This document shows, piece by piece, positions 20,917 through 33,521 of a DNA stretch of 64,000 nucleotides (within the stretch, counting starts at the first letter, position 1; each line of letters begins with the position of its first letter). The stretch lies in the NCBI RefSeq assembly GCF_000346465.2, contig NC_034014.1, positions 30,203,777 to 30,267,776 of the forward strand. The letters are read 5' to 3'. A program made the position numbers and the translations under genes. The DNA comes from Prunus persica (Eukaryota; Streptophyta; Magnoliopsida; Rosales; Rosaceae). Below the pieces are notes generated by a model. That model had not been told where the DNA came from. It worked only from the letters and a program-made list of their open reading frames with translations, and searched no databases.

Positions 20917-23220
20917 ATGGCACTGGCTGGACGTTCAATTTTCCTGTCCCATAATGATAGTATTGGCAATACATGTATCAGGTTGGGACTTACAAGTGAC
21001 GAAAGGTTTCAGAAGAGGATGGTTGGTTTTCATGTGGTTGTGAAATTTCCCTCCAATAGAAGAAAATCAAGATACTCCCAATTCATTAGGTCTAAAAGAA
21101 ACTTTTGTGTTTTGGGGTCAAAATGCTCTTCACTGCTCTCTAGCAAGACAGAGGAGGCTTTCTCAAAATGTAGCACGAGAACTAGTGAACCTGAGGTAGC
21201 TTTCAAGAAGTATCTGCTCTTGGTTTCTTGATAGAGTAAGGTGATGATTGACCTTTATCTCCCTCTAATTTGTTTTTGCAGATGAAACGAGTAATCAATT
21301 TTCTGCTTGAAGAAGCATCAAGTTGCATTAAAGAGTGGAGGCGGTTACATTTCATGAAAGTAGCTGGTTTGCTGGCATGCACTTTCATGATCATGCCATC
21401 AGCCAATGCCACCGATGCTCTCAAAACTTGTGCCTGCTTACTTAAGGAATGCAGGTAATTCATTAAAACGAGTCTGATACTTATAGTTGGTATCTTAACA
21501 TGATTGCTAATAGAACTATACTGCTTTCTATCTGCCTTTTTTTTTTTTTTTTTGGTAAACTCTATCTGCGCTTTTTGTCTTCTTTAATATGTCCCAATTT
21601 TCTGCATTTGAATACTTCACACAGAAACATCAATCCAATTAGTTATTTAGTTTGTAAGAGAACTCATTACTACATACATTTTTTAAAATTCTTTATAGTA
21701 AGAATTTAATTTGGCTAGTTAAAAATGTTGGTTTAGGTTTTGGCTTATAATAGGGTAAGGGAATGGTTATCTTACTAGTGATTTCACTCGAATTCCGTAC
21801 AGGATCCAGACGAAGTGTTGTTCACTTTATATGTGTAATAGTTTTGCTCTTTAACTACATCACATTTTATTGGAATTTTTTTTTTTTCGTTTCTAACTAT
21901 ATGCACCCGCTCTAAAACTTAGTCTTGGTCTTTAATTTGATTACTGGAGTACCTATTCATGTCAGGGTAGAACTTGCCAAGTGTATTGGAAACCCGTCGT
22001 GTGCTGCCAATATTGCTTGTCTGCAAACTTGCAATAATCGACCTGATGAGACTGAATGCCAGGCTAGTTCTCTCTCTATCTCTCTCTCGATCACATTCAC
22101 CAGTTCTAAAGTTTATACAGGGGGGAATTCCGGTGTCATTTATGCATTTGTGTTATTCCTTTTCGCAGATTAAATGTGGGGACCTGTTTGAAAACAGTGT
22201 CGTAGATGAATTTAATGAATGCGCAGTGTCGCGAAAGAAGTGTGTACCTAAGAAATCTGATGTGGGAGAATTTCCCATCCCAGATCCGGCTGTTCTTGTT
22301 AAAAGCTTTGATATTGAAAAATTTAATGGAAAGTGGTTCATTACAAGTGGCTTGAATCCTACCTTTGATGCATTTGATTGCCAGTTGCATGAATTCCATA
22401 CAGAATCTAGCAAACTTGTGGGGAATTTGTCTTGGAGAATACGAACCCCGGATGGTGGCTTTTTCACTAGATCAGCTGTGCAGAAATTCGTGCAAGACCC
22501 AAATCAGCCTGGAATACTTTACAATCATGACAATGACTATCTTCACTATCAAGATGACTGGTAATTCATGTCACATGAATACCTCCTTATCTTGTTCCTC
22601 TTGATGTTTGATTATGCATGCTTCCTTCCATTTATGTGCTGGTTTCCACCATTTTGTCTTTATTTTGGCTTTTCTGTGAACTCTAAACCTTACCAGAAGT
22701 CATACATGACGTATGCAGGTATATTCTATCGTCCAAGATGGAGAATAAACCGGATGACTACATATTTGTGTACTACCGTGGAAGGAATGATGCATGGGAT
22801 GGCTACGGCGGTGCTGTGATATACACAAGGAGTTCAGTTTTGCCAGCAAGCATTGTTCCTGACCTTGAAAAAGCAGCTGCAAGTGTGGGAAGGGACTTTA
22901 GCAAGTTTATCAGAACAGATAATACTTGTGGCCCTGAGCCTCCTCTTGTAGAGAGGTTGGAGAAGACACTTGAAGAAGGGGAAAAGAACATTATAGAGGA
23001 AGTTAAACAGTTAGAAGGGGAAGTTGAGAAGGTTGAACAGACTGAGTTGACATTGTTGCAAAAGTTAGCTGAAGGGTTTAACGAGCTTAAACAAGATGAG
23101 GAGAATTTCTTGAGAGGGCTTAGCAAAGAAGAGATGGATATATTGAGCGAGCTAAAAATGGAAGCAGGTGAAGTAGAAAAGCTTTTTGGACAAACACTTC
23201 CACTTAGGAAGCTAAGATAG
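20917..23220 (+). CDS. VDE: Violaxanthin de-epoxidase, chloroplast lumen
   Basis: Converts violaxanthin via antheraxanthin to zeaxanthin at low lumen pH, with ascorbate as reductant, for non-photochemical quenching. Coding exons 20917-21195, 21282-21454, 21966-22062, 22169-22560 and 22719-23220 give 1443 bp, 480 residues. Seen: a Ser/Arg-rich transit peptide and a hydrophobic lumen-targeting stretch ([17 protein letters not shown]); the Cys-rich domain ([35 protein letters not shown]); the lipocalin domain ([20 protein letters not shown] to [14 protein letters not shown]); and a Glu-rich helical C-terminus ending LPLRKLR. Length and domain order match the family. The intron 22063-22168 has a GC donor (CAG|GCTAGT). 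No coding lesion. Confidence 0.97.
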
Positions 23221-23997
23221 TTGAAAGGGTTTGTCTTCTTGTTTATAGTTATACCATATCGTTATTTATGTATTACTTTTCTTTTAGAATGCAAGCTGAT
23301 ATTACATACTGTCTTTCTTGGAAGCAAGCTATTTTGCTTTCAATGATTTCATTGGTTGGCAGTGAAAAGGGTTAATACAGAGTTCTATTTCTCAAAAGCA
23401 AATTTACAAGAACGAAAACAAAACTAGGAAATCTGAATCCACAATTTGATTTAGCCGATGTGATTCCAACAATTGAATGACTATGTTGATTCCTATATTC
23501 AACTTGACAACTTATACATAAAACTCTTGAATGTAAGAATGCTGAGGTAAATTATAACAATAAGTACACTCCCTTTTAATGTCAGCACCCTGTGCAATTT
23601 ACCATTGATCCCATTGCCTTCTCTTAATAGTTTGGCTCAGTACCAAGGGAAAAATACATTAAGTTATTATCTGAAGCCACCCATAATTCAATAAAACTTC
23701 GTTCTTTTGTTTGTTTCTTTAAGTTTAAGGATATGTCGTTGAAGAAGGACGATACCAGAAGTCCCGAAATTGAAGTATAATTGAAGTCTTAAAAAAAAAG
23801 AAGAGAACCTCATCATTAAATTCTTGGCCCAGTGCAGTTTTCTCCCTCTGCCAAAGTACTACTTATGCAGCTCAATTGGGTTGCTCAGTACCAGTGCTTC
23901 TTGTTTGCTATCTCTGAAGGACAAAAGCCTTGCATGGCTCCTCCATGCAAAAAGAAAAAAATCCCATGTTGAAGTTTATGTGCAAGGTACAGACATT
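23221..23997. other. Convergent 3' spacer between VDE and PBL-type kinase
   Basis: 777 bp of AT-rich sequence holding the two 3' UTRs. No credible ORF or repeat. Confidence 0.45.
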
Positions 23998-25064
23998 CTA
24001 GTAGTGACTGGACTGGCATTTTTTTGGTGTTAGAGCCTCCCGTGATTCCATCCTGGCATGGTTCGGGTCAAAATGAACATTTCCATCCTTTAGTACCGGT
24101 AATGGTGCCCTGTTTCTGTTTTGCTGCTCATCTGGTCTGCTGCTTATGTTGTGCCGATCATCTGGTCCCCTGCTTCCGTTTTGCTGATCATCGGTGCAAA
24201 CACTTCCACCTTCGTTTGAATGTTCCCCAGTACTGCTAATGCCGCCCAATGTAACAGTAGCACTCTCTTTTTCTGATTTTCTACTGCAGTTCTTTTGGCT
24301 ATTAGAAACACTTTCTTCTGTTGATCCTCTGCTGCTGCTTCTAGAAGAAATACTTGCATATTTAGATTGATTACTGCTCACTTGGCTTGAATTGCCATCC
24401 ACATTATGATCACCTTTGTTGCTCTTCTGGCTTGACACACTTGATTCTTTGCTACCTCCTTGACTTGAATAAACACTTTCGTCCCGAAATCTCATGCTGC
24501 CTTTGGGGCTTGAAAATGAATGCCATTCTTTTGATTCTGTACCAGTTTCTTGGGGTTCATCTTCACTACCATCACCATCTGAAATGTCAGTGCCACGGAG
24601 GTTATTACTTGAAATTCTGATACTCTCCTCCTGATCAGAAACCTCCCCATCTTCAACTTCTGAACATTCAGAAGCGCATTCTGAGCCATCAAGGTTCTCA
24701 TCATCATTTTCGGTCGGTTTTGGATCAGCTGGAAGAGGAGCAGGGATAGCCTCAGGAGGAGGAGGGGTTGTAGAAAGAAAACTTAGAGTTGCCACAACGT
24801 CACTCATGAAGGGACGGACTCCTGCCTCCTCTTGCAGGCACATGGATGCAATTGCAACAGCTTGATTTAGATCTTTTTCTGGGAATTCCCCGTTAAGAAG
24901 AGGATCTGCCAAATCAGGAAACTTTTTCGGGTCCCTGAATAAGGGTTGTGCCTGCTCACACATCCAAAAGAGAACAAAGTTACACATGATGATATTACAT
25001 TAAGAGTGAAGTAAAACACTGGTTAGGCATGATCTTCTTCTAGAAGTAGAAGAGAGAGAGAGAG

Positions 25065-25107
<43 letters not shown>

Positions 25108-26588
25108 AGGTGGAAATGATAAGGTATTTACCCAAGATACTAGATTTTGCTCATTATTTGGTCTTGTAGTGTCAATAGCTCTTCTTCCAGTAATGAGCTC
25201 CAGTAGAACAACTCCAAAACTGTACACATCTGACTTCATTGTGACTTCACCTGATTTTGAATACTCAGGAGCACAGAAACCATACGTACCCATCAGCCTT
25301 GATGGTCCATGCATCTTATCTCCATCAGGGCCAAGCTTGGCAAGTCCAACATCTGAGAGCTTTGGATTGAATTCTTCATCTAACAAGATATTTGAAGATT
25401 TTAAATCACGATATATAACCGGGGGATTGGCCTTTTCATGCAAGTACTCCAGTCCCATAGCAGCACCATAAGCTATTTTAACTCGGGCATACCAATCTAA
25501 TGGCTTATGATCTGATCCATCAACTGCAGCAGATAAGTATATTGATCATGGTAAATTACTAATTAAATTGAATTTGCAATGTACAGTATGGGATTAAGCA
25601 CCAAGAACACTTATAGAGCTAATAATGTGGTCCTAAATCAAGAAAACAGTAGAGGAAAAAAAGGAGGGAAAGTACCAAGAACACGATCATCTAGAGAACT
25701 GCCCGATATGTATTCATACACCAAAAGTCTTTGATCTCCATCAGCACAATATCCAATTAGATTAACCAGATTTCGATGGTGTAGGAGGCTTAGCGTCAAA
25801 ACGTCCCCAAGGAACTCCTTGTTTCCTTGCATTCCATTTCTGTCCAGTTGCTTCACTGCCACCACCTATAAACAAGATGGGAAAACTCACTTACTCATTG
25901 AAAAATCTTCATTAAAAACCAAAAGGCAAATGTAAAGTTAGAGTATAAATAGACTCTTCATACAGTCATACATCTAAAATATCAAGCAAACGTTCTTAGT
26001 TATTACCTGCCCGCTGGACTGAAAAGTCCCCTTATAGACTCTTCCAAAACCACCTTCTCCCAAAAGACATTCCTGACGGAAATTCTTTGTTGCTGTGGCT
26101 AGCTCACGGAAAGTGAAAGTCTTTGCATTAATATCTGCTGGGTTAACTCCCTCTGCAGATTTTTGTTTTTTCAATTCTGCTGAAATAACGATAAGAGGTT
26201 TTAGCCCACATGCCTTATCTATATAGCATTGTTTACCCTAAATTACAATCATGCGTATTTGTATTTATATGTATATGTATGCCCTAGCATGCTTTATGGT
26301 TTTCTTCCTATAGCTTCTATATAAATATATATATATATATATATATTTATGAGCTAAGTGCAACTCTGATTAACAAATATATGTTGCTACATTATAATTA
26401 ATACAGTCAGGACATTGCCCTAGAAGTACAACCATGCCTCGTCTTGTCTAAATTTGATTATTAATTAAAACCAAGGTTTCTGAAATCACAATTAGCTTAC
26501 CTTGTCCGATAGGTGGAGAGGCATTCTCTAATCTCTTGCTATTTGATCTCTTACTTCTCTGTGAGCCAAAACACGGAAAGCAGCTCAT
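23998..26588 (-). CDS. PBL/RLCK-VII-type cytoplasmic Ser/Thr kinase with long acidic tail
   Basis: Receptor-like cytoplasmic kinase, likely membrane-anchored by N-terminal acylation (MSCFPCFG). Exons: 26501-26588, 26007-26179, 25676-25865, 25132-25523, 23998-24951; total 1797 bp, 598 residues. The kinase (about residues 60-330) has [33 protein letters not shown] and [21 protein letters not shown]. The DFG position reads DVG ([15 protein letters not shown]), a form I recall in some PBL relatives. The remaining ~250 residues are Ser/Asp/Glu-rich and low complexity. Family members relay immune-receptor signals. The exon 2 acceptor is a tandem CAGCAG, so isoforms differing by one residue are possible. 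The exact paralogue is not assigned. Confidence 0.9.
25050..25101. repeat. GA/TA compound microsatellite in kinase intron 4
   Basis: A run of GA repeats passes directly into about 17 TA repeats inside the last intron of the kinase gene. A polymorphic marker candidate. Confidence 0.85.
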
Positions 26589-29500
26589 GTCTTCTTAACT
26601 CTTGGCAAATGAATGAATGCTTGCTAACTCGAAATGAAGTTAATATTACAATGCAAAATGAAAATATGAGAAAGGAAAGAAAAAAGAAGAAGTTTGTTTG
26701 ACAAGAAATGCAGAAGAGGAGGACAAGGGAGGAGAAGGAGGAGGAGGAGGAAGAGGAGGAGAGGCGAGAGGGGATCAGGGTCCTCCAAGAATATTGAAAG
26801 AGGAGGACCCCGCAGGTGGGGAGGGGGCAGGTAATTGCTGTTTAGAATGGGGGGCAAAAAAAAGAACAACTAGAGAATGCTAGGCATTGGGGATTGCCAT
26901 GTTTTGGGGTGTTAGAAAAATGAGAGACTTTTCCTTAGACTTCTCGCAGAAAAAGGTGGAGATGTGAGTGGATACTTTGTAAGGTGTCCGGCCTTTTAAA
27001 ACTGAGGAGAGCAAAATGTGGGAAGTTTATTGAATTTCAGTTACCATTACAGGCTATACATGGAAGGTGTCCAGCCCACCCATTTTTGCCAGCAGTTATT
27101 TTAAGGGGCAGCATTTGGCTTTGCTTGCATGCCATTTTAATTATTTCTTCTGTTTTATTAGTTTCCCACACCTCAGAATGAGCAGGATTATTATTGGATT
27201 AATGAGATCTCTGTCAACTTACATGCATGCAATGCAACATATTATTTTGCTGTTGTTGTTAATTGTACAGATCCAATTTGAAATCCCAATAATGAATAAG
27301 AGGAGTGATGGGTGTCCACATACAGTTCAAGGGTTACAACTTACATTACATCAAATTAGATTGTGTTCTGGGCCAGGTCCAACCCTCAATATATTAATTA
27401 ACATAATTTTTTAATGTTAATATGTATTATTGGTTATGAATTCTATTCTGTCAGACAGTATAATTTTTCTCTTCTAAGATGAAGATGGCTTGTCAAGTTT
27501 TCACCAAATTAATTAAGCCGCGGTGAGCCAAGTCTTTTATATACTTTATTTTTAGTGTAAGCGATAATTTAAACTACACAAGAGGAAGATTTTTCACACA
27601 CAACTATGATACTATGATGAAGTCACTTCTAGGCCTTGAGTGGCCCTGACCCTCCCTAGATTCTGATCACTCCAATATTATATTATAGAATTTGTAATAA
27701 ACAACTTATAATTTAAGTTAAAATTTCTTCTAAAACAAATTAGATATGAGTAAATTATAAATATTTAGCTCTAAACATTGAATACATAGGTGTTTTATAT
27801 ACTCGTATTTTTTATTTCGGCCCCCTTAACTTTACAATTCTACCTTTATTTCTAGTGGTGATTCGAACCTGAGACCTTATATTTGCAAATCAATGTCATT
27901 TTCCTCTATACTATACTTCGTTGATGTCTTTTATACACTTTTGAATCCTAGCAAAAGGGTCCTTAATCCGACTGGACCAACTACTTTGCTTAATTATAAA
28001 AATACAAGGAAAAAACAAAACAAAACCTTTGGTTACTTTTACTGTTGAGCAAACAATAAACATGTGGGGGTGAAGTGGAAATGGAAAGTAAAAAAGAAAA
28101 ATAAATAAAAATTGCGAGTGCGTTTCTGAGTCCCAAAAGGAAAGATGAAAAGATTGCTAGTATAAGATTAGAATTTATAATACAAGGGAAGGGTCTTAGA
28201 GAAATTATAAAATACTACATTAATATAATTATGTGATATGTGTTATAATATAAATAAATTACAATTTATTTTCTCTCTTTTTATATTATAATACATATAC
28301 AAAATATACTATATAGCCATAGTTGATAGCATTTTATAATCACTCGTCTCGAACTCGAAGGGAGGGAGTGATTTTGTGAGTTGTGTGGCGGCAATTAGAA
28401 AACACATCACATGCAGCAGCAAAGCAGGCAAGCAGTTGACACATAGAAAGTCGGTGTTTGACACGTCAAAAAGAGCACATCACATGCTCCTATGCATCAT
28501 CATATATATTCATGGCATGCCCTCATCCTTCCTTAGTAATCTTTTGTGCCCTAAATTTCAGAAACTCTAATTATCTTATTGTTGTTGTGTGAACGTACGT
28601 TTTGACTCTTTGAAATTTAGGAGACTTGTTCAATGTTGAGTAGGATGAGCAGCAGAGTGAGGTGGCCTTTTTTTTGGAACTAACGTCACGTAAATATTTA
28701 ACTTATTAATTTTTTTGTACGCGCTTCTGCGCATGCGATAGATTTTTTTTTAAACAAAATTTAAATTTATTTTAGAATTAAAAAGATAATGAGTAGTAGT
28801 GTTTTTGAAAAATGGGATTTATTATATGATTTTTTTTTTAATTTTAATTTTTTAATATGAAAATGTGTGAATTTATCATATTATCCTCATTTAATTAATA
28901 ATTTTAATTCTTAATGTTTGAATTAACTAAGGATATTTTCTGATATTTTGAATGTTTCACCATTCTCTATCTTTTGCTATATATAGATTCACCATGCGTA
29001 TGTGTTACTTATTTTATTGTTTTCTTCTTCCACCAAACATTTGTATTATCAATTTTGTTGCGTTAATTCTCCCCTAATTATACACCAAACTTATTAATTT
29101 TCCTTCTTGTGTAAGTTTATGACAATTGTTAGCAAGTTAAGCATTTGACCCATTCTTCAATTTTAAAATTATTATTAAAGAAAAACCCCAGCATTTTTAT
29201 GGAGTTTTTTTTTTTTTTTGGGCTGAACATTCTACATGCAAGGTTGTCATCCAAAAAACATTGTACGTGGAATGTTCTTCTGTCTTTTTCCCAAAAAAAA
29301 AAAAAAAAGGTGTAAAGAATCAAATAAATATTATGGATTCGGATGGGGAAAAAAGAAATGACCTTTTATTTAGCTTGAACCAATTATTATTTTGTGGTTG
29401 ATATATCCAGGATCTGACAGCTTTTCACAGAGAGAGAGAGAGAGAGAGAGAGAACCCAAAAACTTAGTAGCTAAGATTTCCTCTCTTCCTATCTTTCTAG

Positions 29501-29645
29501 TCGCGCTCTCTGCTCTCTATAAATAGGTTTATAACAGAACATACTTTTAACATGCGAGTCACAATACACAGTACATTTCACTCTCATTGAAAAAAGAGAC
29601 AAAAAAGAAACGCAGAACAAAATACCCAACTGAAACACGAAGACG
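26589..29645. other. 3-kb AT-rich intergenic region
   Basis: Lies between the divergent start of the PBL kinase (26588) and the F-box gene (29646), so it holds both promoters. A purine-rich GGAGGA stretch (26700-26790) is next to the kinase start. A GA microsatellite (about 29430-29452) and a TATA box (TATAAATAG, 29518-29526) precede the F-box gene. The rest is AT-rich with homopolymer runs; I found no coding or transposon signature. Confidence 0.45.
29518..29526 (+). promoter_or_regulatory. TATA box of the F-box/PP2-B gene
   Basis: TATAAATAG lies 120 bp before the ATG at 29646 and just after a CT-rich stretch, a typical plant core-promoter layout. Confidence 0.6.
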
Positions 29646-31268
29646 ATGTTCAAGTTCATCTTAGGCGGTGGAAGCCAAAAGAAAACAGACGTCGGTGTCG
29701 GTGGCGGAGAAGAAGAAGAAGAAGAAGAAGGTAGAATCAGCTGCGGAACGGTCATGGTGGATCACATAGATCTGCAGAACTTGCCCGAAGGATGCATAGC
29801 CAACGTTGTCTCGCTCACCACGCCTCGAGATGCGTGCAGGCTGTCTTTGGTTTCGAGGAGTTTCAAGTCGGCCTCTGAATCTGACGCCGTTTGGGACAGA
29901 TTCATTCCGCCCGAGACCCACACGATCTTGTCCCTACAGTCTCCCTCCTCTTCTGTCTCTTCGTCCCCTTCGTCCCCGTCCTCCACTTCCAATTCCAAAT
30001 CCAAATCCAAGAAGGAGCTTTACCTCACTCTCTGCGACAACCCAATCCTCATCGAGCAGGGGAAGATGGTAACTTCACTATTATGCCCCATATTTTGAGT
30101 CACGAAAACAAAAATTCTTGCTTTTCAGAATATGAACAGGATTTACTTATTCACTTTTTTTGTTTTTTGTTTTTGTTTGGGGTGGATGATTTGTTTATTT
30201 AATTTTTGCTTTATTGCAAAAAAGTTTAAAACAGATGCCTCTGTTTTTATTAATATCATCATAGATTGATTCGTGTGGGCCGGCAAAATCGTAACTTTTG
30301 CTGTTTTGCGGTGGGACCTTTGGGTTGGGGAGCATTAAATGATTTGGTAACCAAAAAGTGATACAGGAGATTTTGACCAAATTGTAATGAAACAGACACA
30401 GGATTATGAGTCAAAAACAAAATGCTACAAACAACTAATCCTATATGAAAAGAGATAAGGAAATTAGAGGGCTTTTAGCTTTTTCCTTGGTCATCTGAGA
30501 GTGTTATTCATTGTTATTCACATGAATATTATGATTGTGCAGAGCTTTTCGCTGGACAAAAGCAGTGGGAAAAAATGCTATATGATCTCTGCAAGGGCGC
30601 TTTCGATTGTCTGGGCTGACACTCCTCACTACTGGAAATGGATTTCTCTGCCCGACTCCAGGTCTGTCAAATTTCTCTATTTTCTTTTTCTTTTTCTTTC
30701 TTTTAAGGATTTATTTCATAAACAATAGATTTAATAATTATAAGCAAACAGGTTTGAGGAGGTGGCAGAGCTTGTGAGTGTGTGTTGGCTTGAAATCCGT
30801 GGCAGAATTGGTAGACGGATGCTGTCCCCATCCACCCTATATAAAGCTTATCTTGTATTCAAGTCGACTGCAGGCGCTTACGGATTTGATCACCAACCTG
30901 TGGAGGTCTCGGTTGGGATGCTTGGAGGAGAAGAAGAGCCCACCAGGCACACAGTCTTTCTGGACGCAGAAAGAGGGCAGAATGCAGCGTACCACATTGG
31001 GCCAGGGCCCAGGCGTATTGGGCTAATCAACAGGAGACACTTTTTGGGCTATCAGTCGTCCCAGCCCAGAGAGATCAACGAGGCCCAATATCCGAAAGAG
31101 AGAGACGACGGCTGGCTGGAGATCGAGCTGGGTGAGTTCTTCTGCCAAGGAGGAGGAGACGGAGGAGATGGGGAGTTGGAGATGGCTTGTTTGGAGGTTA
31201 CCGGTGGTCATTGGAAGGGTGGCCTCATTGTTCAAGGGATTGAGATCAGGCCCAAAATCAAGGACTAG
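29646..31268 (+). CDS. F-box protein with PP2 (phloem protein 2) lectin-like domain, PP2-B type
   Basis: Likely substrate receptor of an SCF ubiquitin ligase; the PP2 domain is thought to bind glycans or glycoproteins. Exons 29646-30068, 30543-30661, 30752-31268; GT-AG, phases fit, 352 residues. Seen: a Gly/Glu-rich leader with a GAA-repeat-encoded poly-Glu; an F-box at about residues 45-90 ([20 protein letters not shown], then [20 protein letters not shown]); a Ser/Pro linker; and a PP2 domain ([49 protein letters not shown] to [13 protein letters not shown]). The three-exon structure is standard for PP2-B genes. A fragment of a second copy lies at 58555-58765. Confidence 0.95.
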
Positions 31269-33521
31269 TAGATAGATCCATCTCATCGCATCGCATCTAT
31301 AAAGACTTTTTACTTTTTTTCAGTTATTAGTGTAATTTAGAATAAAAAGCTGTTGCCTTTGTTCTCTACATTGTAATTTGTCGCAATCGACATTTATGAA
31401 TCTTGGCCATGTCGATAGTCAATTGCTTCATTGTTGTGGTATTTCTCATTTGCGTTCGCGATATAAAAAGCCATACACTTGTGACCAATCGAGTTTGAAC
31501 TTGTATGTGTTCCCTATTTCCTACTCTTGTCTAGGGTCTAGATTCAGCTACGGTGTGACCTCACCTATGTATATAGTAAAAGAATAATATGGTAAATTTA
31601 TAATTTTTTATATTAAATTTAAATTTAAATTTTATGTTTTCCAACTCCAATCATTCTGATAAATTTTAATTTTTCAACAACTTGTCACCATTGTTGGAAA
31701 TTGGAAAAGCCCTCACCTAGCCCCAGCTGTGATGAAGAGAAATAACAAGGATAGAGGAAAGAGGAAGAGGCGATTAACATCAAAAAGGGGTTTTTTTAAT
31801 ATTAGAAATGATAAAAATTATATTAAAATATACGAAACAAATTTCTAAGGTCACATAGAATTATCTTTGTCAAGAAAAAAAACCGTCTTTATAAAGTCAG
31901 GATTTAATAAAATATTTTTTCAAACAAAATAAGTTAGTTTTTTTTCTTTATTTTATATTTTTATTTTAATGAGAGAGAACACAAATAAGGACAGTTTTGT
32001 TGATTGATGAAATGAAAATGTGTCATTGGGTCGTAAAACCCAAACGAAAAAACCAGAAAAAAAAGGTTTTGTCAAGTTTGGTCTATCCCCTCGAATTGCC
32101 AGACTCCGAGAGCTTAGAAAGAAGAAGACCCGAAACCGGAAAGCACCATCAGCTCAGTAGAAGCACCATCCCACTTTCACCCACCAGGTCCGCCATTTCT
32201 TCCTTCTTTGCTTCTCTATTTTTCTATTTTAATCTTACATATATTTTTTTCTTCCGCATCCCACAAATAAGCCACTTACTTAAAATGAAAAAAAAGCAGA
32301 AGCTGTCGATTTCCCTTTTGACGTAATTGTGAGTAAATCATTTTGTTCAATGATTATTCAAAAGGAGAAGAACCCACTTAGTGAAAGTCCTAATTTTTAA
32401 AACCTTTTGGGGTATTGGGATCTGTGGCTTAGTCCGTGGATGCGTTCTGAGAATCCCAATTTTCGTTTCAAAGGGAATTTTGGGAATCTCTGGTTTATAA
32501 TTTCCGTTTTATAAAATTCTCGTTTTGGGTTTGAGTTGGGTATCATTTTAGGGCAGAATGTTTCCGTTATGATATAATGGGTTATCCGTGATTTCTCAGT
32601 TTATTGTCTACTAGGTAATCACCAGTGTCTCAAATGGTCACATTGACTGCTTTGGTGAGCGTTACCATTTTTTGCAGTCGAGTCTGGTCTTAGGGTGATT
32701 CTCATTCGACCTGCGTTGTGTTGGATGGCTAATGAATTTGAACTCGTGGAGTTCCTATAAGACTGTTAAGCCATGCTTTAAGGCTTGTGTGTTTGCCGTC
32801 AGCCTGGGTATGAGGAAATTGATGTCATGGGTGAAGAAGGAACGAGGTGTTATGTAGCGTTACTATGTTATCCGTAGATTCTGTGGCAAATGCAAATTGA
32901 CTCTGCTGTCAGAGCAAGAGTGATAGGGAGTTTTAGTGCAGTTAATTGCGTTAAAAATGGTGTAATCCTCATTTGAATCGCTTGTTGCATGTAGGTCCAA
33001 CACAAGTAAGTTCAATACATGTTCGACTCAAAATTTCAAATTTAGGTCAAGAAGTGAGTTTTGCTGTCATTTCACATTTGCTTAAACATTGATACCAGTT
33101 ATTAAGAAAAATTTGCTCATGGGATTTTCTTTTGTCTCACAGGTGAGTTAATAGTTTTTCTTTTCCTATAAAGGATATATAGTTCATCAACACCAAGGAG
33201 CCAAAGGATATACCCTGAATTACTATTCTATATCAGAAGCACCCCTCGCTTATAACTATTTATTAGTTAGTACTGGTATGATTCTTCCCATTTGTGTCCA
33301 GTTTTTTCAAGTTATGCATGGGTGTGGTCACATGCACACACACATACACACAAATGCTGCTTCCGTGTTCTTTTGTCCTTCCACTGCTGTATCCATGTAT
33401 GACAGGAGGTTTCATGTGGTGCAGGTGCTTACAATATACCTTTCTGGCGAATTTTCAATCTCTTTCAGGATGCGGAGAACCCTTAGAATCATGTGACACA
33501 TCTGGTACTGCTCGTGGATAC
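31269..33521. other. Spacer, likely leader exon and intron of the MUSTANG gene
   Basis: 31.3-32.0 kb is AT-rich spacer. A leader exon may end at CACCAG|GTCCGCC near 32187. The next exon starts at 33469 after TCTTTCAG and opens with an out-of-frame 8-codon uORF (33470-33496). There is no other credible coding sequence. Confidence 0.4.

Noticed and set aside
23824..24620. Plus-strand ORFs over the PBL-type kinase tail
   Set aside because: They are opposite the low-complexity acidic tail of the kinase, with no independent support.
28190..28345. AT-rich inverted stretch as a possible MITE
   Set aside because: No clear terminal repeats or target duplication; base composition alone explains the local complementarity.
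33294..33521. N-terminal extension of the MUSTANG ORF
   Set aside because: It starts at GTG, contains a likely intron and splice acceptor (33468), and its residues do not resemble the family. Treated as non-coding.
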